Shown piece by piece: positions 20,039-30,286 of a DNA stretch of 64,000 nucleotides (the first letter of the stretch is position 1; the number at the start of each line of letters is the position of its first letter). The stretch comes from Entamoeba histolytica HM-1:IMSS. Lineage: Eukaryota > Evosea > Mastigamoebida > Endamoebidae. The notes under the pieces are model-generated. The model was not told the origin of the DNA. It ran no database searches and saw only the letters and a program-made list of their open reading frames with translations. The stretch spans positions 89,446 to 153,445 of the forward strand of contig NW_001914866.1 in assembly GCF_000208925.1 (NCBI RefSeq), written 5' to 3'. The translations under genes and the position numbers were made by a program.

Positions 20039-22570
20039 ATGTCACAGTTAGATAATGACTCAATTTACCATTTAGTTGAGTACTTAAATAATGAAAAAGA
20101 AGCATTCATGGTTAAAGGTATCAATAAAAAATACAATGATATTTATAATAAATTTGAATATAATCCATTTTCAGTAAGTTCAACAGATTTATTTCCAAGA
20201 ATGAAGAAACAATGTCTATATAATAAAAAAGATAAACAATTAGAAGGAATGGATCAATACATTTATTGTTATGTAGTTGGATATAAAGTTGTTTCTCAAT
20301 CAAAAGAAAATAATGTAATTTTTAAAAAAGTTAGATTAGGGAAGCATGACCATGATAAAATGCCAATAAATTATATACCTCCTGGTATTCAAGAATTAGG
20401 CAAGAGTTGTTATTATTATGCGGCTAATACGGAAATTAATTTACCAACTACAATAACAAAAATTGGATATGATTGTTTTTATTATAATTTATTCAAATCA
20501 ATTGATCTAAGCCATGTGTTACAAATTGATGTTGGTGCATTTAATATTTGTAATGAGTTAAGTGCGGTGACGTTGTCTGGTTATTTAAAAAATATTCCTT
20601 CTTATTGTTTTGAAAGTTGTAAAAGTTTGTTAGAAATGGATCTTAGATACATTGAACAAATTGGTGATTGTGCTTTCAATGAATGTACCTCACTATCTTC
20701 TATTACTATTTCAACAAATCTCAAAGACGTTTCTTATTCAGCTTTCAAGAAATGTTTTTCTTTACAACATATAGATGGGTGTGGAATGAAAGTATTCCAT
20801 CCATCAATATCATCACTATTTTTTGATGTACTACAAAAGAATGGAATCTGTTGTGATGGAGAGATTCATTATATCCGAGAAGACAAAAATTATTTTAATA
20901 GTTTAATCCCTCTAGGTGTTAATATAATAGAACAAAGCGTTTTTTTGAATGATTGTATAACATCGGTGTCAATTCCATCTAGTGTTCATATGTTATCAGA
21001 ACATAGTTTTGATTCATGTCGTCATTTAAAGGAAGTTATTTTACCAAATAATCTAACATCACTACCAACATGTTGTTTTAATAAATGTTTTGCATTAGAA
21101 AAGATTAATTTAGAAAATTTAATTTCTATAGGAAGAAATTGCTTCAATTGTTGTAAACAATTAAAAGAAATCCATTTGGATTCAGCAACAGACCTTAAAC
21201 ATGGATGTTTTGATAGATGTGATCAATTATCAAAAGTCATACTAAATAGTTGTATTGAACGATTTCCCAAAGAGTGCTTTTCTGGAAGTAGAGGGTTAAA
21301 AGAAATTACAATGAATAATATAAAAGTCATTGAAGACTCTAGTTTTATGGGATGTTCTGAATTGGAAACTATTGATATTAGTCAATGTATTTCAATAGGA
21401 AAATGTTGTTTTATGAATTGTACAAAATTAACATCAATTCAATTTAATTCTCAATTGATACAACTTGAAGAATCTATTTTTGAAAATTGTGGATTTATTC
21501 AAATAAGTTTACCATCAACTCTACGTTCATTGAATAATAATGTTTTCAAAAATTGTACATCTTTGAAGTCAATTGATATTCAGATGGTTACTCAGTTAGG
21601 AAATAATTGTTTTGAAAATTGTTCTTCATTGAGTAACGTAAAGTTGTCTAATGAATTAAAAATACTCTCAGTTCAATGTTTTAAAAATTGTTCACAACTA
21701 AGAGACATTCAACTCCCAAGTTCACTAGAAGTACTTCAAGATGATTGTTTTGATAAATGCACTTCATTAACAAACATTACTATTCCTTCACACTTAAAAG
21801 TTTTATCGAGAAATGTTGGTCTAGATAAAGGACTTGTTGAATTAAAACTATTTAGTTCATTAAAAACAATTCAAAAAGGTTGTTGTTTAAGTTGGAAACA
21901 ATTAAAGAAAGTCATTGGATTAAAAGTTCTTGAAAAAATTGAACAAAGTGCGTTTGAGAATTGTGAAGAGTTAGAGTCTATTGAATTTAATCCAACACTT
22001 CAATTCATTGGAAGACGAGCATTTTATAATTGTAAGAAGATTACACATGTATATATTCCAAATAATACTATTGTTGAAGAAGAAGCATTTATGAACTGTT
22101 CTGGAATACAAGAAATCATTATTGGAGAACATTGTCATATTCCACGAAATTGTTTCCGAAATTGTGGTACTATTAAAGAAGTTATTATTCATGATTGGGT
22201 TGATTTTGATGAAAAAGCATTTGTTCATTGTACAATTCAATCCATTAAATCTCCCTGTAATGTATTAAATGGTAAAATTCCTTATTGGATGAGTGTTATT
22301 GCATCAAAAAATAATATTGAATGTTCTGTAATAGAATATACTCGTTACGATAGAATGTGTTATGGAAGCAATATTCCTATTCAATGTAGTCAACTTGGGA
22401 ATAGAGTTTTTAATTCATGTAATAATAGTTTGATTATTCTTCCAACTATGATTACTAAAATTGGGGCTCAGTGTTTCAATCATTGCAAAAAGTTAAAAGA
22501 AATTAGATTTAATAAAATACTTGAAGATAAGATTGATGCTCCATCTACAATAACAAAAGTTCCATTTTAG
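20039..22570 (+). CDS. BspA-like leucine-rich repeat protein (LRR_5 type)
   Basis: 843 residues. From ~115 to the end there are about 25 repeats of the Treponema/BspA type, with the recurring pattern CF.NC..L..I.LP..L..I, for example LGNNCFENCSSLSNVKLSNE. The first ~90 residues (LVEYLNNEKEAFMVKGINKKYNDIYNKFEYNP...) match the head of the LRR protein at 56243-57601 and look like a small helical, F-box-like module. No signal peptide or membrane anchor is seen, so it is probably cytoplasmic or leaves by an unusual route. BspA-like families are very large in Entamoeba and other mucosal protists. One surface-exposed member is known in E. histolytica. The role here is unknown. Confidence 0.85.
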   Translation: MSQLDNDSIYHLVEYLNNEKEAFMVKGINKKYNDIYNKFEYNPFSVSSTDLFPRMKKQCLYNKKDKQLEGMDQYIYCYVVGYKVVSQSKENNVIFKKVRLGKHDHDKMPINYIPPGIQELGKSCYYYAANTEINLPTTITKIGYDCFYYNLFKSIDLSHVLQIDVGAFNICNELSAVTLSGYLKNIPSYCFESCKSLLEMDLRYIEQIGDCAFNECTSLSSITISTNLKDVSYSAFKKCFSLQHIDGCGMKVFHPSISSLFFDVLQKNGICCDGEIHYIREDKNYFNSLIPLGVNIIEQSVFLNDCITSVSIPSSVHMLSEHSFDSCRHLKEVILPNNLTSLPTCCFNKCFALEKINLENLISIGRNCFNCCKQLKEIHLDSATDLKHGCFDRCDQLSKVILNSCIERFPKECFSGSRGLKEITMNNIKVIEDSSFMGCSELETIDISQCISIGKCCFMNCTKLTSIQFNSQLIQLEESIFENCGFIQISLPSTLRSLNNNVFKNCTSLKSIDIQMVTQLGNNCFENCSSLSNVKLSNELKILSVQCFKNCSQLRDIQLPSSLEVLQDDCFDKCTSLTNITIPSHLKVLSRNVGLDKGLVELKLFSSLKTIQKGCCLSWKQLKKVIGLKVLEKIEQSAFENCEELESIEFNPTLQFIGRRAFYNCKKITHVYIPNNTIVEEEAFMNCSGIQEIIIGEHCHIPRNCFRNCGTIKEVIIHDWVDFDEKAFVHCTIQSIKSPCNVLNGKIPYWMSVIASKNNIECSVIEYTRYDRMCYGSNIPIQCSQLGNRVFNSCNNSLIILPTMITKIGAQCFNHCKKLKEIRFNKILEDKIDAPSTITKVPF

Positions 22571-22682
22571 TATATTTTATGTTTTATAAGTTATTATTTT
22601 TTTTGTGGTGATAAGAAAAAGAGAAAAACTATTGAAGGAACTTGAAAAGAAAAAAGAGAAAAACACAAGAAAAAGAGTTGAA

Positions 22683-23000
22683 ATGGAAGAAATGGGAATT
22701 GATCAAAATGTGAATGAAATCTTGAGATTATTTGAAGAAGAGTTATTAGATAGTTCATTAAAAGATTTTAGAGATGTAATTGATGGAGACCTCACAATTA
22801 AAGAACTTGAAGATATAGTTAAACAAGGAATTACTGAAGAAATTCCTACAGTCATAGATGCTGCAAAACAATTAACTGAAAGTAATTTTGAAAAAGGTGA
22901 TTTACTAAGAGAGGCTCATATCATTGGACAGCAGTATCAATTCTTACAACAAGAATTAAAATATTATAAAGAATTATTAAATGAACCAACCAATAAATAG
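22683..23000 (+). CDS. Small hypothetical acidic helical protein
   Basis: 105 residues from the first ATG. The frame stays open upstream to 22605 (adding a Lys/Arg/Glu-rich stretch KREKLLKELEKKKEKN), but that part has no ATG, only GTG codons. So either translation starts at 22683 or a short 5' exon was missed. The sequence is helical and acidic, ending with a probable coiled coil (REAHIIGQQYQFLQQELKYY). No family is recognised. It begins 113 bp after the LRR gene on the same strand. Confidence 0.5.
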   Translation: MEEMGIDQNVNEILRLFEEELLDSSLKDFRDVIDGDLTIKELEDIVKQGITEEIPTVIDAAKQLTESNFEKGDLLREAHIIGQQYQFLQQELKYYKELLNEPTNK

Positions 23001-23182
23001 TAAATAATTTTATGTTGGACAGTTTTGGTTAATTTCCATACGAAAAATAATACAATAAAACCATATTTTTCAAATTAACAAACATTATGGTTTCTTTTAT
23101 TAACAAGAAGAGACTAATATAAGAAGCATAAAACCAAATACTTTTCCAATAAATAAATGGTTTAACATAACATTTAATGCTA

Positions 23183-23731
23183 TTAAATGCTAATGACAAA
23201 GATGATAAACACAAATACCATTGATACCATAGATATTCCAGAAGAACATACCAAAGTATATTTTGAAATTGATTCACCACATTGAACACAATGTGATTGT
23301 AGGGATAAACCACTACAATCGTTGGATGGATAATCAAAAGTAATAAGAGAGTTATTAATAACTTTAAATTGTGTAGATCCTGAACTTGTAGAAGAACATG
23401 TTTCAGTGATATAGATAATTTCTTCATTAATTGGCTCTTCTTGCCCCCGACAAGGTTTGAGTGCAGCAATTGATTTTGGTGAAAAAGATTCAATAGATGA
23501 AGGCTTTATTTCTTCTACAGAAATTCGAGCACCTGAACAATCATTAGAAGCAAAGTGTAATATAAAGGAATATAATTTTACGATGACTAATTTCTTTGAA
23601 CCTGTTTTTGTTATTATACACTCATCTTGCTTCATCTTTGTGAAAGATAAAATCTCTCCTTTACTAGTTTTTTCTACTGGAATAATTAATTCAAAAGCAA
23701 TTGAAAGATTTATCAACACAAAAATGAGCAT
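23183..23731 (-). CDS. Secreted, probably GPI-anchored small surface protein
   Basis: 182 residues with a signal peptide (MLIFVLINLSIAFE) and a C-terminal hydrophobic tail (ISMVSMVFVFIIFVISI) preceded by small residues (CSSG), the layout of a GPI-anchored protein; a single-pass anchor is the alternative. Two Asn-Asp-Cys-Ser-Gly (NDCSG) units lie ~80 residues apart, suggesting two related lobes, and ten Cys in the mature part suggest disulphides. No named family is recognised. Convergent with the gene at 22683-23000. Confidence 0.65.
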   Translation of the reverse strand: MLIFVLINLSIAFELIIPVEKTSKGEILSFTKMKQDECIITKTGSKKLVIVKLYSFILHFASNDCSGARISVEEIKPSSIESFSPKSIAALKPCRGQEEPINEEIIYITETCSSTSSGSTQFKVINNSLITFDYPSNDCSGLSLQSHCVQCGESISKYTLVCSSGISMVSMVFVFIIFVISI

Positions 23732-25139
23732 TGAATTTTTCTAGTTCTTCTTTCAATTTTCTTCCTTTGTTTGTTCTACAAATTTATAAAACAATTTAAT
23801 AAAATTCTATATTTTTTAATGAATCATTCTTTATTTTTTGGTTGTTCATTTCATAAATCATACTATGATGATCTAATCAAATATTCATATAAGAGTTGTT
23901 CTATAAATGTTGTAAAACAAGAAGAATCTTTTTTCATCAAATCAATAGAAAAAATTTATGTTATTATTTCCTATTTAATTAATATTCTTCTTAAACTAAA
24001 ATAGTTTAATAACAATCAAATTATTGTTATAAAAAACTATAATAATCATGACATTGATTTTTGAAAGACGATTCACTGATATATCATTGGTATTACTTTT
24101 CATATCCACAAAAACACTTTTTATTATAATAAATCACATTAACATCACTCTTTTTTATATATTCTATTGAATTTCTATCACAGGGAATATTAAAATATTA
24201 TTAAAAAGTTTTTATATTATTAACTTAACTCTCTTATAATATTTCTATTTAGTTTACTGAAAAGAGGTTACTAAATTCTAATTGGTTGGTTTTATGGCTA
24301 TAATGAAATGTGACGTAGGATTAGAAAGTTTGGACTTAAGAAAAAAAGGATTAAACCTCTAAAAAACATACTCGTATCAGCCAATTGTCTTAGTAGTTTT
24401 GCTTTATTTTGTATCTTTGATTTCTTTATTTTATAATTTGCATACAGAAATGCATTATGACATTATATTACTTTGGTATAGAACAACATTGTTAATTTGT
24501 ATTATTTATTTATGCTTAACTTTTTTCTCTTCATAGTTAGGATTATTTCCTTGTTTTTTCATTTCACTTTCAATTGACTCAAAAAACTCAAGAGATATAC
24601 GTGTTTGTTATTTTGAAAGAAAGTTTTATTAGAATGTGAAGAAGAAAGTAAAATACAAATAAACCAATCATACATAATACCAAAATTAGACTAAAATAAA
24701 CAAAACGATAAGAGACAAAAAAAAAATTGGATTATAACATTAATACTAGTAAAATATGTCTCAAAAAGAATATATAAAATAGTCAAAATAATAATTGTTA
24801 TACATAAACTTAATAACAATATGATAAAATCTTGTTTACAATTTTTTATTAAAAGTTATTTTTAAGATTTTGATTGATTTTTACTAAAAACAATTAAGGG
24901 TTTTGAACCAAAAACGTGAGAATACGAAATTTGATAGAAAAGAAGCTTCTTTTTATTGAGTGATAAGATTTTTTTTAAGTCTCAAATTTTTGTTATTTAT
25001 TTTTATTAAATAATTAAATGAATATTTAAAGTAAATAAATTGAATTAACGTAGTGCTAAAAAAGAAGACAAATCAGATAAAAAAGGAAAAAAGAGAAAAA
25101 AAGAAAAGAAAAAGATTGTAATAATCTCAAAAAGATTAC
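23732..25139. other. Long AT-rich spacer, nothing recognised
   Basis: About 1.4 kb between divergent genes. It holds scattered A/T runs and purine-rich sequence near 25050-25120 just before the RING gene. A 77-codon frame at 23771 lacks a normal start and is low-complexity. No RNA gene or repeat was recognised. Confidence 0.5.
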
Positions 25140-25874
25140 TTGGGTTTTCCCATTCGCAGTTTTTACCCGCTCTGCGACTTATTAAATAATTTCTTGCACT
25201 CTCTACAATACAAATCATCATTTAAACTTATCTATTCAAAGAAATGTATTGCTCCTGACATCCCTCATTTAATTGTTATTTTAACGTTATTCCTTTTAAT
25301 TCAAACAGCCTCTGGTTCTTGTGTTGATTGTGAAGCTAATTATTTTAGGTGTCGAGCTGATGCTGCTTTAAACCATATAAATAAGTCTAGTGCTTCATGT
25401 AATTGTTTATTAGAAATGGTAAATTGTTATAAATCTAATGAATGTAAAAATGAGGAAAAAATTATAAAAATTGATTATGATTACCTTCATTGTTCATTTG
25501 TCATTCCTGACTCTTTAACTGCTTCTTCAAAGTCTCTTATTTCTGTTCCTATTGTTCTTATTTGTTTCCTTGGGACAGTTGTAGTTATATGTATTTGCTG
25601 TATTCTTCTTTTGGTTGTTCATCCTCATAGAGATACTTCAGATCAAGAAGAAAATACCATTCCTTTAAAAACAGTTATTATTCCAACACCTTCTCCAACA
25701 GATACTGAGGAAGATATGAATAAAATTTGTAAAGTATGTCTTGATAATGAAAAGAATACTGTTTTTATCCCTTGTGGGCATATTTGTTGTTGTTATGAAT
25801 GTTCAAAAAAATTGAGTAAATGTCCTATTTGTCGTGCTCAAATTACAACCATTGTTAAGACGTATGATGCTTAG
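25140..25874 (+). CDS. Type I membrane RING-finger protein (E3 ligase type), start unresolved
   Basis: The open frame covers 244 codons but contains no ATG before the signal peptide, so the start is uncertain. Order: hydrophobic signal (LIVILTLFLLIQTASG), a lumenal Cys-rich stretch of ~65 residues, a membrane segment (VPIVLICFLGTVVVICICC), and a C-terminal C3HC4 RING (CKVCLDNEKNTVFIPCGHIC then CSKK and CPIC) facing the cytoplasm. RINGs of this MUL1/IAP-like spacing recruit E2 enzymes. Lumenal sensing coupled to cytoplasmic ubiquitination is inference. An ATG at 25243 is in another frame and meets a stop after four codons. A lost base, an unseen 5' exon or a non-ATG start could explain this. 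Confidence 0.7.
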   Translation: MGFPIRSFYPLCDLLNNFLHSLQYKSSFKLIYSKKCIAPDIPHLIVILTLFLLIQTASGSCVDCEANYFRCRADAALNHINKSSASCNCLLEMVNCYKSNECKNEEKIIKIDYDYLHCSFVIPDSLTASSKSLISVPIVLICFLGTVVVICICCILLLVVHPHRDTSDQEENTIPLKTVIIPTPSPTDTEEDMNKICKVCLDNEKNTVFIPCGHICCCYECSKKLSKCPICRAQITTIVKTYDA

Positions 25875-26099
25875 TTCATTTCTTCATTAATATTGAATTT
25901 TTATTATATTTTCATTCTTTTTCTAATAACAATTATTTTATATTTTTTTTTGTCTTTCGTTAATAACATTTTAGCTGAATGATGTAAGAAAGAAGGAAAA
26001 AGAGAAAAGTCACAAAAGCTGATAAAGAACTTACAAAAATAGAACCCTATAAAAAGAAAAAAAAATAAAAAAAAAGTACTTATTGTTTAATTGACAAGT

Positions 26100-26261
26100 A
26101 TGCCTGAAACAACCACTTCTGCTGATCTTAGTAATGCAGTTTCTATTAATATTGATTGGATTGAAAGCGATCCTATCATTTTTACAGTTAAGTTAGATGA
26201 TAAATCTTCAAATGAAAAAGCAAATGAAAGACCTGTCAGTGTGAATATCTCAGGATTGTAA
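26100..26261 (+). CDS. Small acidic protein (53 aa)
   Basis: An ATG-to-TAA frame of 54 codons with balanced codon use (MPETTTSADLSNAVSINIDW...), unlike the A/T runs around it. It has no signal peptide and no Cys. Upstream is a purine-rich leader with GAACCCTATAAAA at ~26042, similar to the GAAC and TATA-like parts of Entamoeba core promoters. It could be a complete small protein or the first exon of a longer one, though no good exon follows in the next kilobase. Function unknown. Confidence 0.5.
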   Translation: MPETTTSADLSNAVSINIDWIESDPIIFTVKLDDKSSNEKANERPVSVNISGL

Positions 26262-27422
26262 ACAAAATAAACATAATTTAAATATTTATTATTTTTTTTT
26301 TGTTTAATGTTTGAAGAAAAACGAAATCTAAATTTTATGTTTGTTTATTTTGCTTTTTTATATTCTGTTTACAAAGTGTTTTATTATAATTAAGTTATTT
26401 ACTTCTTTTTTTATTCATTCAATATAATACTTTATATATAGTTTATTTAACTTTATTTAAATGACTTTTATCTAAATTCCTGAAGAAAGGAAAAAATAAA
26501 AGAAATAACAATGTTGATTGACTTTACTTAGTTTTTCTGTTTTTCAGTTCAATCTAATATTGTCATTTTCAGTAATTCTAAATATTTTTATGTATAAATT
26601 TCTTTCTTATTCAAGTAAAAAAAAAACAAATAAAATTTATTTTTATATTTAATTAATAAATCAGATTATTGTTAGAGATATTATTGTTTGTCTTTGGGTC
26701 ATGATAGTTAGTTTAATGTTTTTCATAATTCTTTTATTAGTTTAATATGAAATATTAATTTAAAAGAACATTATATAATAAATAGAATAAGTTTATAGAA
26801 AATGGAAGTGTTTGGAGTTTGTTAATTAGTATTATATTAAATATTTTATAACAAATGTTATACTTTTTATCTTTACAAATTAAAGTTATTGTAGAAATTG
26901 AGACTTATTTAATTATTTTTATTTTCTAGTTTGTATTAAGTAATTCTGTATCAAATTCCTTTTTGAATAAATTATATTTTTATTAACTAAATAAAATATC
27001 TATTTTGAAAATTTCTTGTTTTAATTCTTTTCTAATAAACAAATAATTTAAAACCATAACATTTAAATTAATTTGTTTGGATTTATAGTTTACAGATAAT
27101 ATAACAAAAAGGAGTTTATTAATTTTATCGAATATTAGTTTTTAACTATAGTGTTGTTACTTTAAGTAAAGCTAGATTAAATTATATTAATAAGTAATAA
27201 TAATAATAATTCTAAAAGAATTTAATTAAACAAACAAAGAGAAAAACTTTTTTTGAAGTTTTTTGGTGTTTTCTTTCAAATTCATTACTAATTTCTTAAC
27301 TAAAAGATTTGGATAACTAGTGAAAAAGGTAAAGTTGGAGAAGAAATTATTAGGAAACATGATGAATTATTTAAGTGGTGGAGAGAGATGAAAAGAGAAC
27401 AACGGATGACAAGAAATAATAA
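26262..27422. other. Long AT-rich spacer, nothing recognised
   Basis: Nearly 1.2 kb of very AT-rich sequence between the 53-aa ORF and the transporter gene. I see only homopolymer runs and simple AT repeats (for example TAATAATAATAATAAT at about 27193). Confidence 0.5.
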
Positions 27423-28837
27423 TTAATTCACTCTATTATACCCATTCTGAGGAATGTTATTACTCAAATTCTGTATTAAACTAGTAAATTCATTTAATAC
27501 TTTTCCTTCAGCTAATTGTTCAATACAGTCAAATAACATAACTTCTCCTAATGATTTAATTAATGTTCCAATTAAACCAATCACTTGAGAAGAGCACATT
27601 AGTAATAATATTGTAAAATAAGAAACACTTCCACCATAATATATGAAGGAAAGAAGAAGAACAAGAGTCATGACTAATCCGCACATACTTGATTCAAAGA
27701 TATTAATTAATTCTTTTAAATGTAATTCATCAAAAATACTACTCATTGAACTTTGTTTAATTTTTTCATTTAGTCCACATCTAGAATGAATATAAGTATG
27801 TCCATAATATCCGATAAATACAAAAGGTGAAATAGATGTTTGAGTTGAATTATTTTCTTCAATAAATTTTTTTAATTTCATTCCAATAAATGTTGTACCA
27901 ATTGGTATCTTTATTAGTAATTTGCATAATGAAATTGCCATTGAAATAAAACTAGATTCAATAGCATATGATGCTGATCCTAAACGATATGAAAATGTTT
28001 TGATTAATGCTTCTATTGGATGAAGCCCTTTGTTTTCATGTAATTTATATGAAACAGTCGCTGAGAGGAACATTGTAATTATTGACTCAAAGATATAATA
28101 AAACATATTAGAAAATATCATTAATAAGACACTTGCAACAAAACCCATTGGTGGTGTAATGCCTGGATATCCTATTAGATTTAATGAAATGATACTATGA
28201 AATATTAACATAATAATAATTGTAAAGATAACAATCAACATAATTGTAGGAAGGATAATTAATATTGATGAGAAGAAAAAACTGAATGAGGTGTTATAAA
28301 CAATAGATGTAATTGTCCAATTAAAGTTGAAATACCCCACTTTTTTATAAATTAAAGGAATAACAATAACAATAGTAAGAATTAATTCTAAAGGATGATG
28401 TGATAATCCATTATTCATTCCTAAATAAAAGAGTAATACAGGAAATATAATTGTTGGTATTATAACAGAAAGAACTAAATTTAAACTATTCAATAAATAT
28501 CATTTTAGAATAAAATATATTAAACACAAACTAAGTAATTATTGTTGGTAAAATACGATAGAACAAAAGAGTTCCAATGAATAATAAAATAATTATAATT
28601 ACTGAAACTATTAAAATATTGTAATGTACATAACTAAACAATTCTCCTGAAATCCATTGTTTTTGAGAAGTATTAACATACACATTTCTGGGGTCTTTAA
28701 CAAAACCCATAATCTTTTTATAAAGTAATCCATAACATAAGTAAAATAACTGTTGCTAATCCTTTTCTATCATTTAAACGATCAATTTTAAAATATGCTG
28801 ATTCATCAAATGCTTCTTCTGGAATAGGAATTTCCAT
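27423..28837 (-). pseudogene. Choline transporter-like (CTL/SLC44) gene with one frameshift
   Basis: Read on the minus strand, exon 1 runs 28837-28532 and exon 2 28485-27423, split by an intron 28531-28486 (GTTTGT...GAATAG). The frame starts MEIPIPEEAFDES and contains NDRKGLATVILLMLW, then meets TAA near 28721. Shifting by one base at the CTTTAT run restores IMGFVKDPRNVYVNT, the family's first extracellular motif. The total would be ~455 residues with about ten membrane segments and the late YGHTYIHSRCGLNEKIKQSS block typical of CTL proteins. CTLs export choline or ethanolamine-type solutes. All else looks intact, so the extra base may be an assembly error rather than true decay. Confidence 0.6.
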
Positions 28838-29143
28838 TAACTTTTATTAAATCAAAAATTTTTTTTAAGTTCTTTTCTTCCTAAAAAATTCCTTTTTACT
28901 TTTCTTGCTTCATTTTTATTTTTCTTTTCTCATTCAAAAGAATAATAAGATTGAATATTGCTTTATTAAAACATCATTTAGTCTTATTAACATGGTTTGT
29001 GGTACCAAACCTCTTTTGTTTCTCTTATATTGTCCTGAAGAGACAATTAAAACCCTTCATATCATTTTTCCTGTATAATCGGGAATTTCTCTAATTATTA
29101 AGAACTTTAAAATAAAAAAAAATCTTAAACGTTAGATTATCTT
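28838..29143. other. Divergent promoter region
   Basis: 306 bases between the divergent transporter and HEAT-repeat genes, so both promoters should lie here. TTAAGAACTTTAAAA at about 29099 resembles an Entamoeba GAAC plus TATA-like core before the gene at 29144. Nothing else was recognised. Confidence 0.4.
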
Positions 29144-30147
29144 ATGTCGAACGAAGATACTCCGAAAGTGATATTGAGCACATATCCAACAAATTTAATG
29201 ATAAACCAACCAGCAACAATTCGTTATCAAACACTTCGGAAATTAGTAACAGGATTTGAAAAAGTAGGTGCTGTTGCATCAAGTGAAAAATTGACGGAGG
29301 CAGTGTTTCGTGTATTAATAAGTAATGAGGCAGATAAAACTTACAAAGATGCTTTGATTCAAATAGTTCCTCAATTAGTTAAAGTGTTAATGNNNNNNNN
29401 NNNNNNNNNNNNNNNNNNNNNNNNNNNNNNNNNNNNNNNNNNNNNNNNNNNNNNNNNNNNNNNNNNNNNNNNNNNNNNNNNNNNNNNNNNNNTTTTGAGA
29501 ATTAGCTAATGACCAAAGTGCAGGTATTAAAAGTGAAATGAGAAGATATATTTGTGATGTATTATCATTAGATACAGGAAGATTTAGTGATTTATTTAGA
29601 AGTCTTGTTGAAGAAAGTAATTTCCGAGTGAAAGTTAGTATTGCTCAACATCTTCCAGTGTTAAGAACAATGTCATTTTATGATGATGTACTTGTTAAAC
29701 TAACAATGAGTGGATTTTTTGGTGTTCGAGAAGTTGCTTTAAAAGAAATTGAGAATTGTTTAAAAGAAAATGAAAGTAAGAGAAGTATATTATTTAATCA
29801 ATTCTTGACCTATCAAAAAGGTAATTGCTATCAACGACAAGCGTTTGTCTCTTTTTTTCTTTTATTTTTAAATTAACAATTTAATGAAATAAATAACATA
29901 TAGATTGGCTTATGCATTTGTTGCTGTAAGTAAAGGAAATGAAGAATATACAACAAAAGCTACTCCAAACTTAATTCTAATGTTAGATGATCCGATTTCT
30001 AATGTTAGAATTAGTACTTTAATTGCATTAGGAAAACTTCATTCATCTTCACAAGATGTAAAATTTGCACTTTCAACATTATTAAAGAATGAACATGATA
30101 CTGATGTCCACAATATCGCAGAACAAATATATGCGAGGATTTGTTAA
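29144..30147 (+). CDS. HEAT-repeat protein, PP2A A-subunit/PP4R1-like, interrupted by assembly gap
   Basis: The gene starts MSNEDTPKVILSTY and reads 83 residues of helical repeats to a run of 100 N (29393-29492). It resumes after the gap (ELANDQSAGIKSEMRR...), and an intron 29843-29903 (GTTTGT...ATATAG) joins ...YQRQA to LAYAFVAVSK. The last repeat (TPNLILMLDDPISNVRISTL then TDVHNIAEQIY) closely follows the final HEAT repeats of PP2A scaffold subunits, which hold the catalytic and regulatory subunits together. PP2A-A is ~590 residues, so a large piece is probably missing in the gap. An in-frame TGA lies at 29496, just after the gap, so the first bases after it may be intron or poor sequence. 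Confidence 0.65.
29393..29492. other. Assembly gap (100 N)
   Basis: Exactly 100 N, the usual placeholder for a gap of unknown size. It interrupts the HEAT-repeat gene. Confidence 0.98.
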
Positions 30148-30286
30148 GTTTGATGTATTATCAACATTTTAATGTTAAATTTTTTACTTTTTTATGTTAT
30201 TTATAACTCTTTTAACTTTTTTATTTGGTAATTTAAATTTCTAAAAATAAAAATCACAAAATTTTAATTTAAACGAGTCAAGGATA

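Noticed and set aside
23029..23493. 154-codon frame overlapping the GPI-type protein gene
   Set aside because: It overlaps in another frame on the same strand and has skewed Leu/Tyr content; the signal-peptide frame is clearly the gene.
23771..24004. 77-codon frame in the spacer
   Set aside because: No normal start, and Lys/Ile/Phe/Tyr-rich composition as expected from AT-rich noise.
28501..28531. Stop codon closing the first transporter frame as its real end
   Set aside because: The TAG at the exon end is created across GTTTGT, the start of a standard intron, and the frame continues after it.
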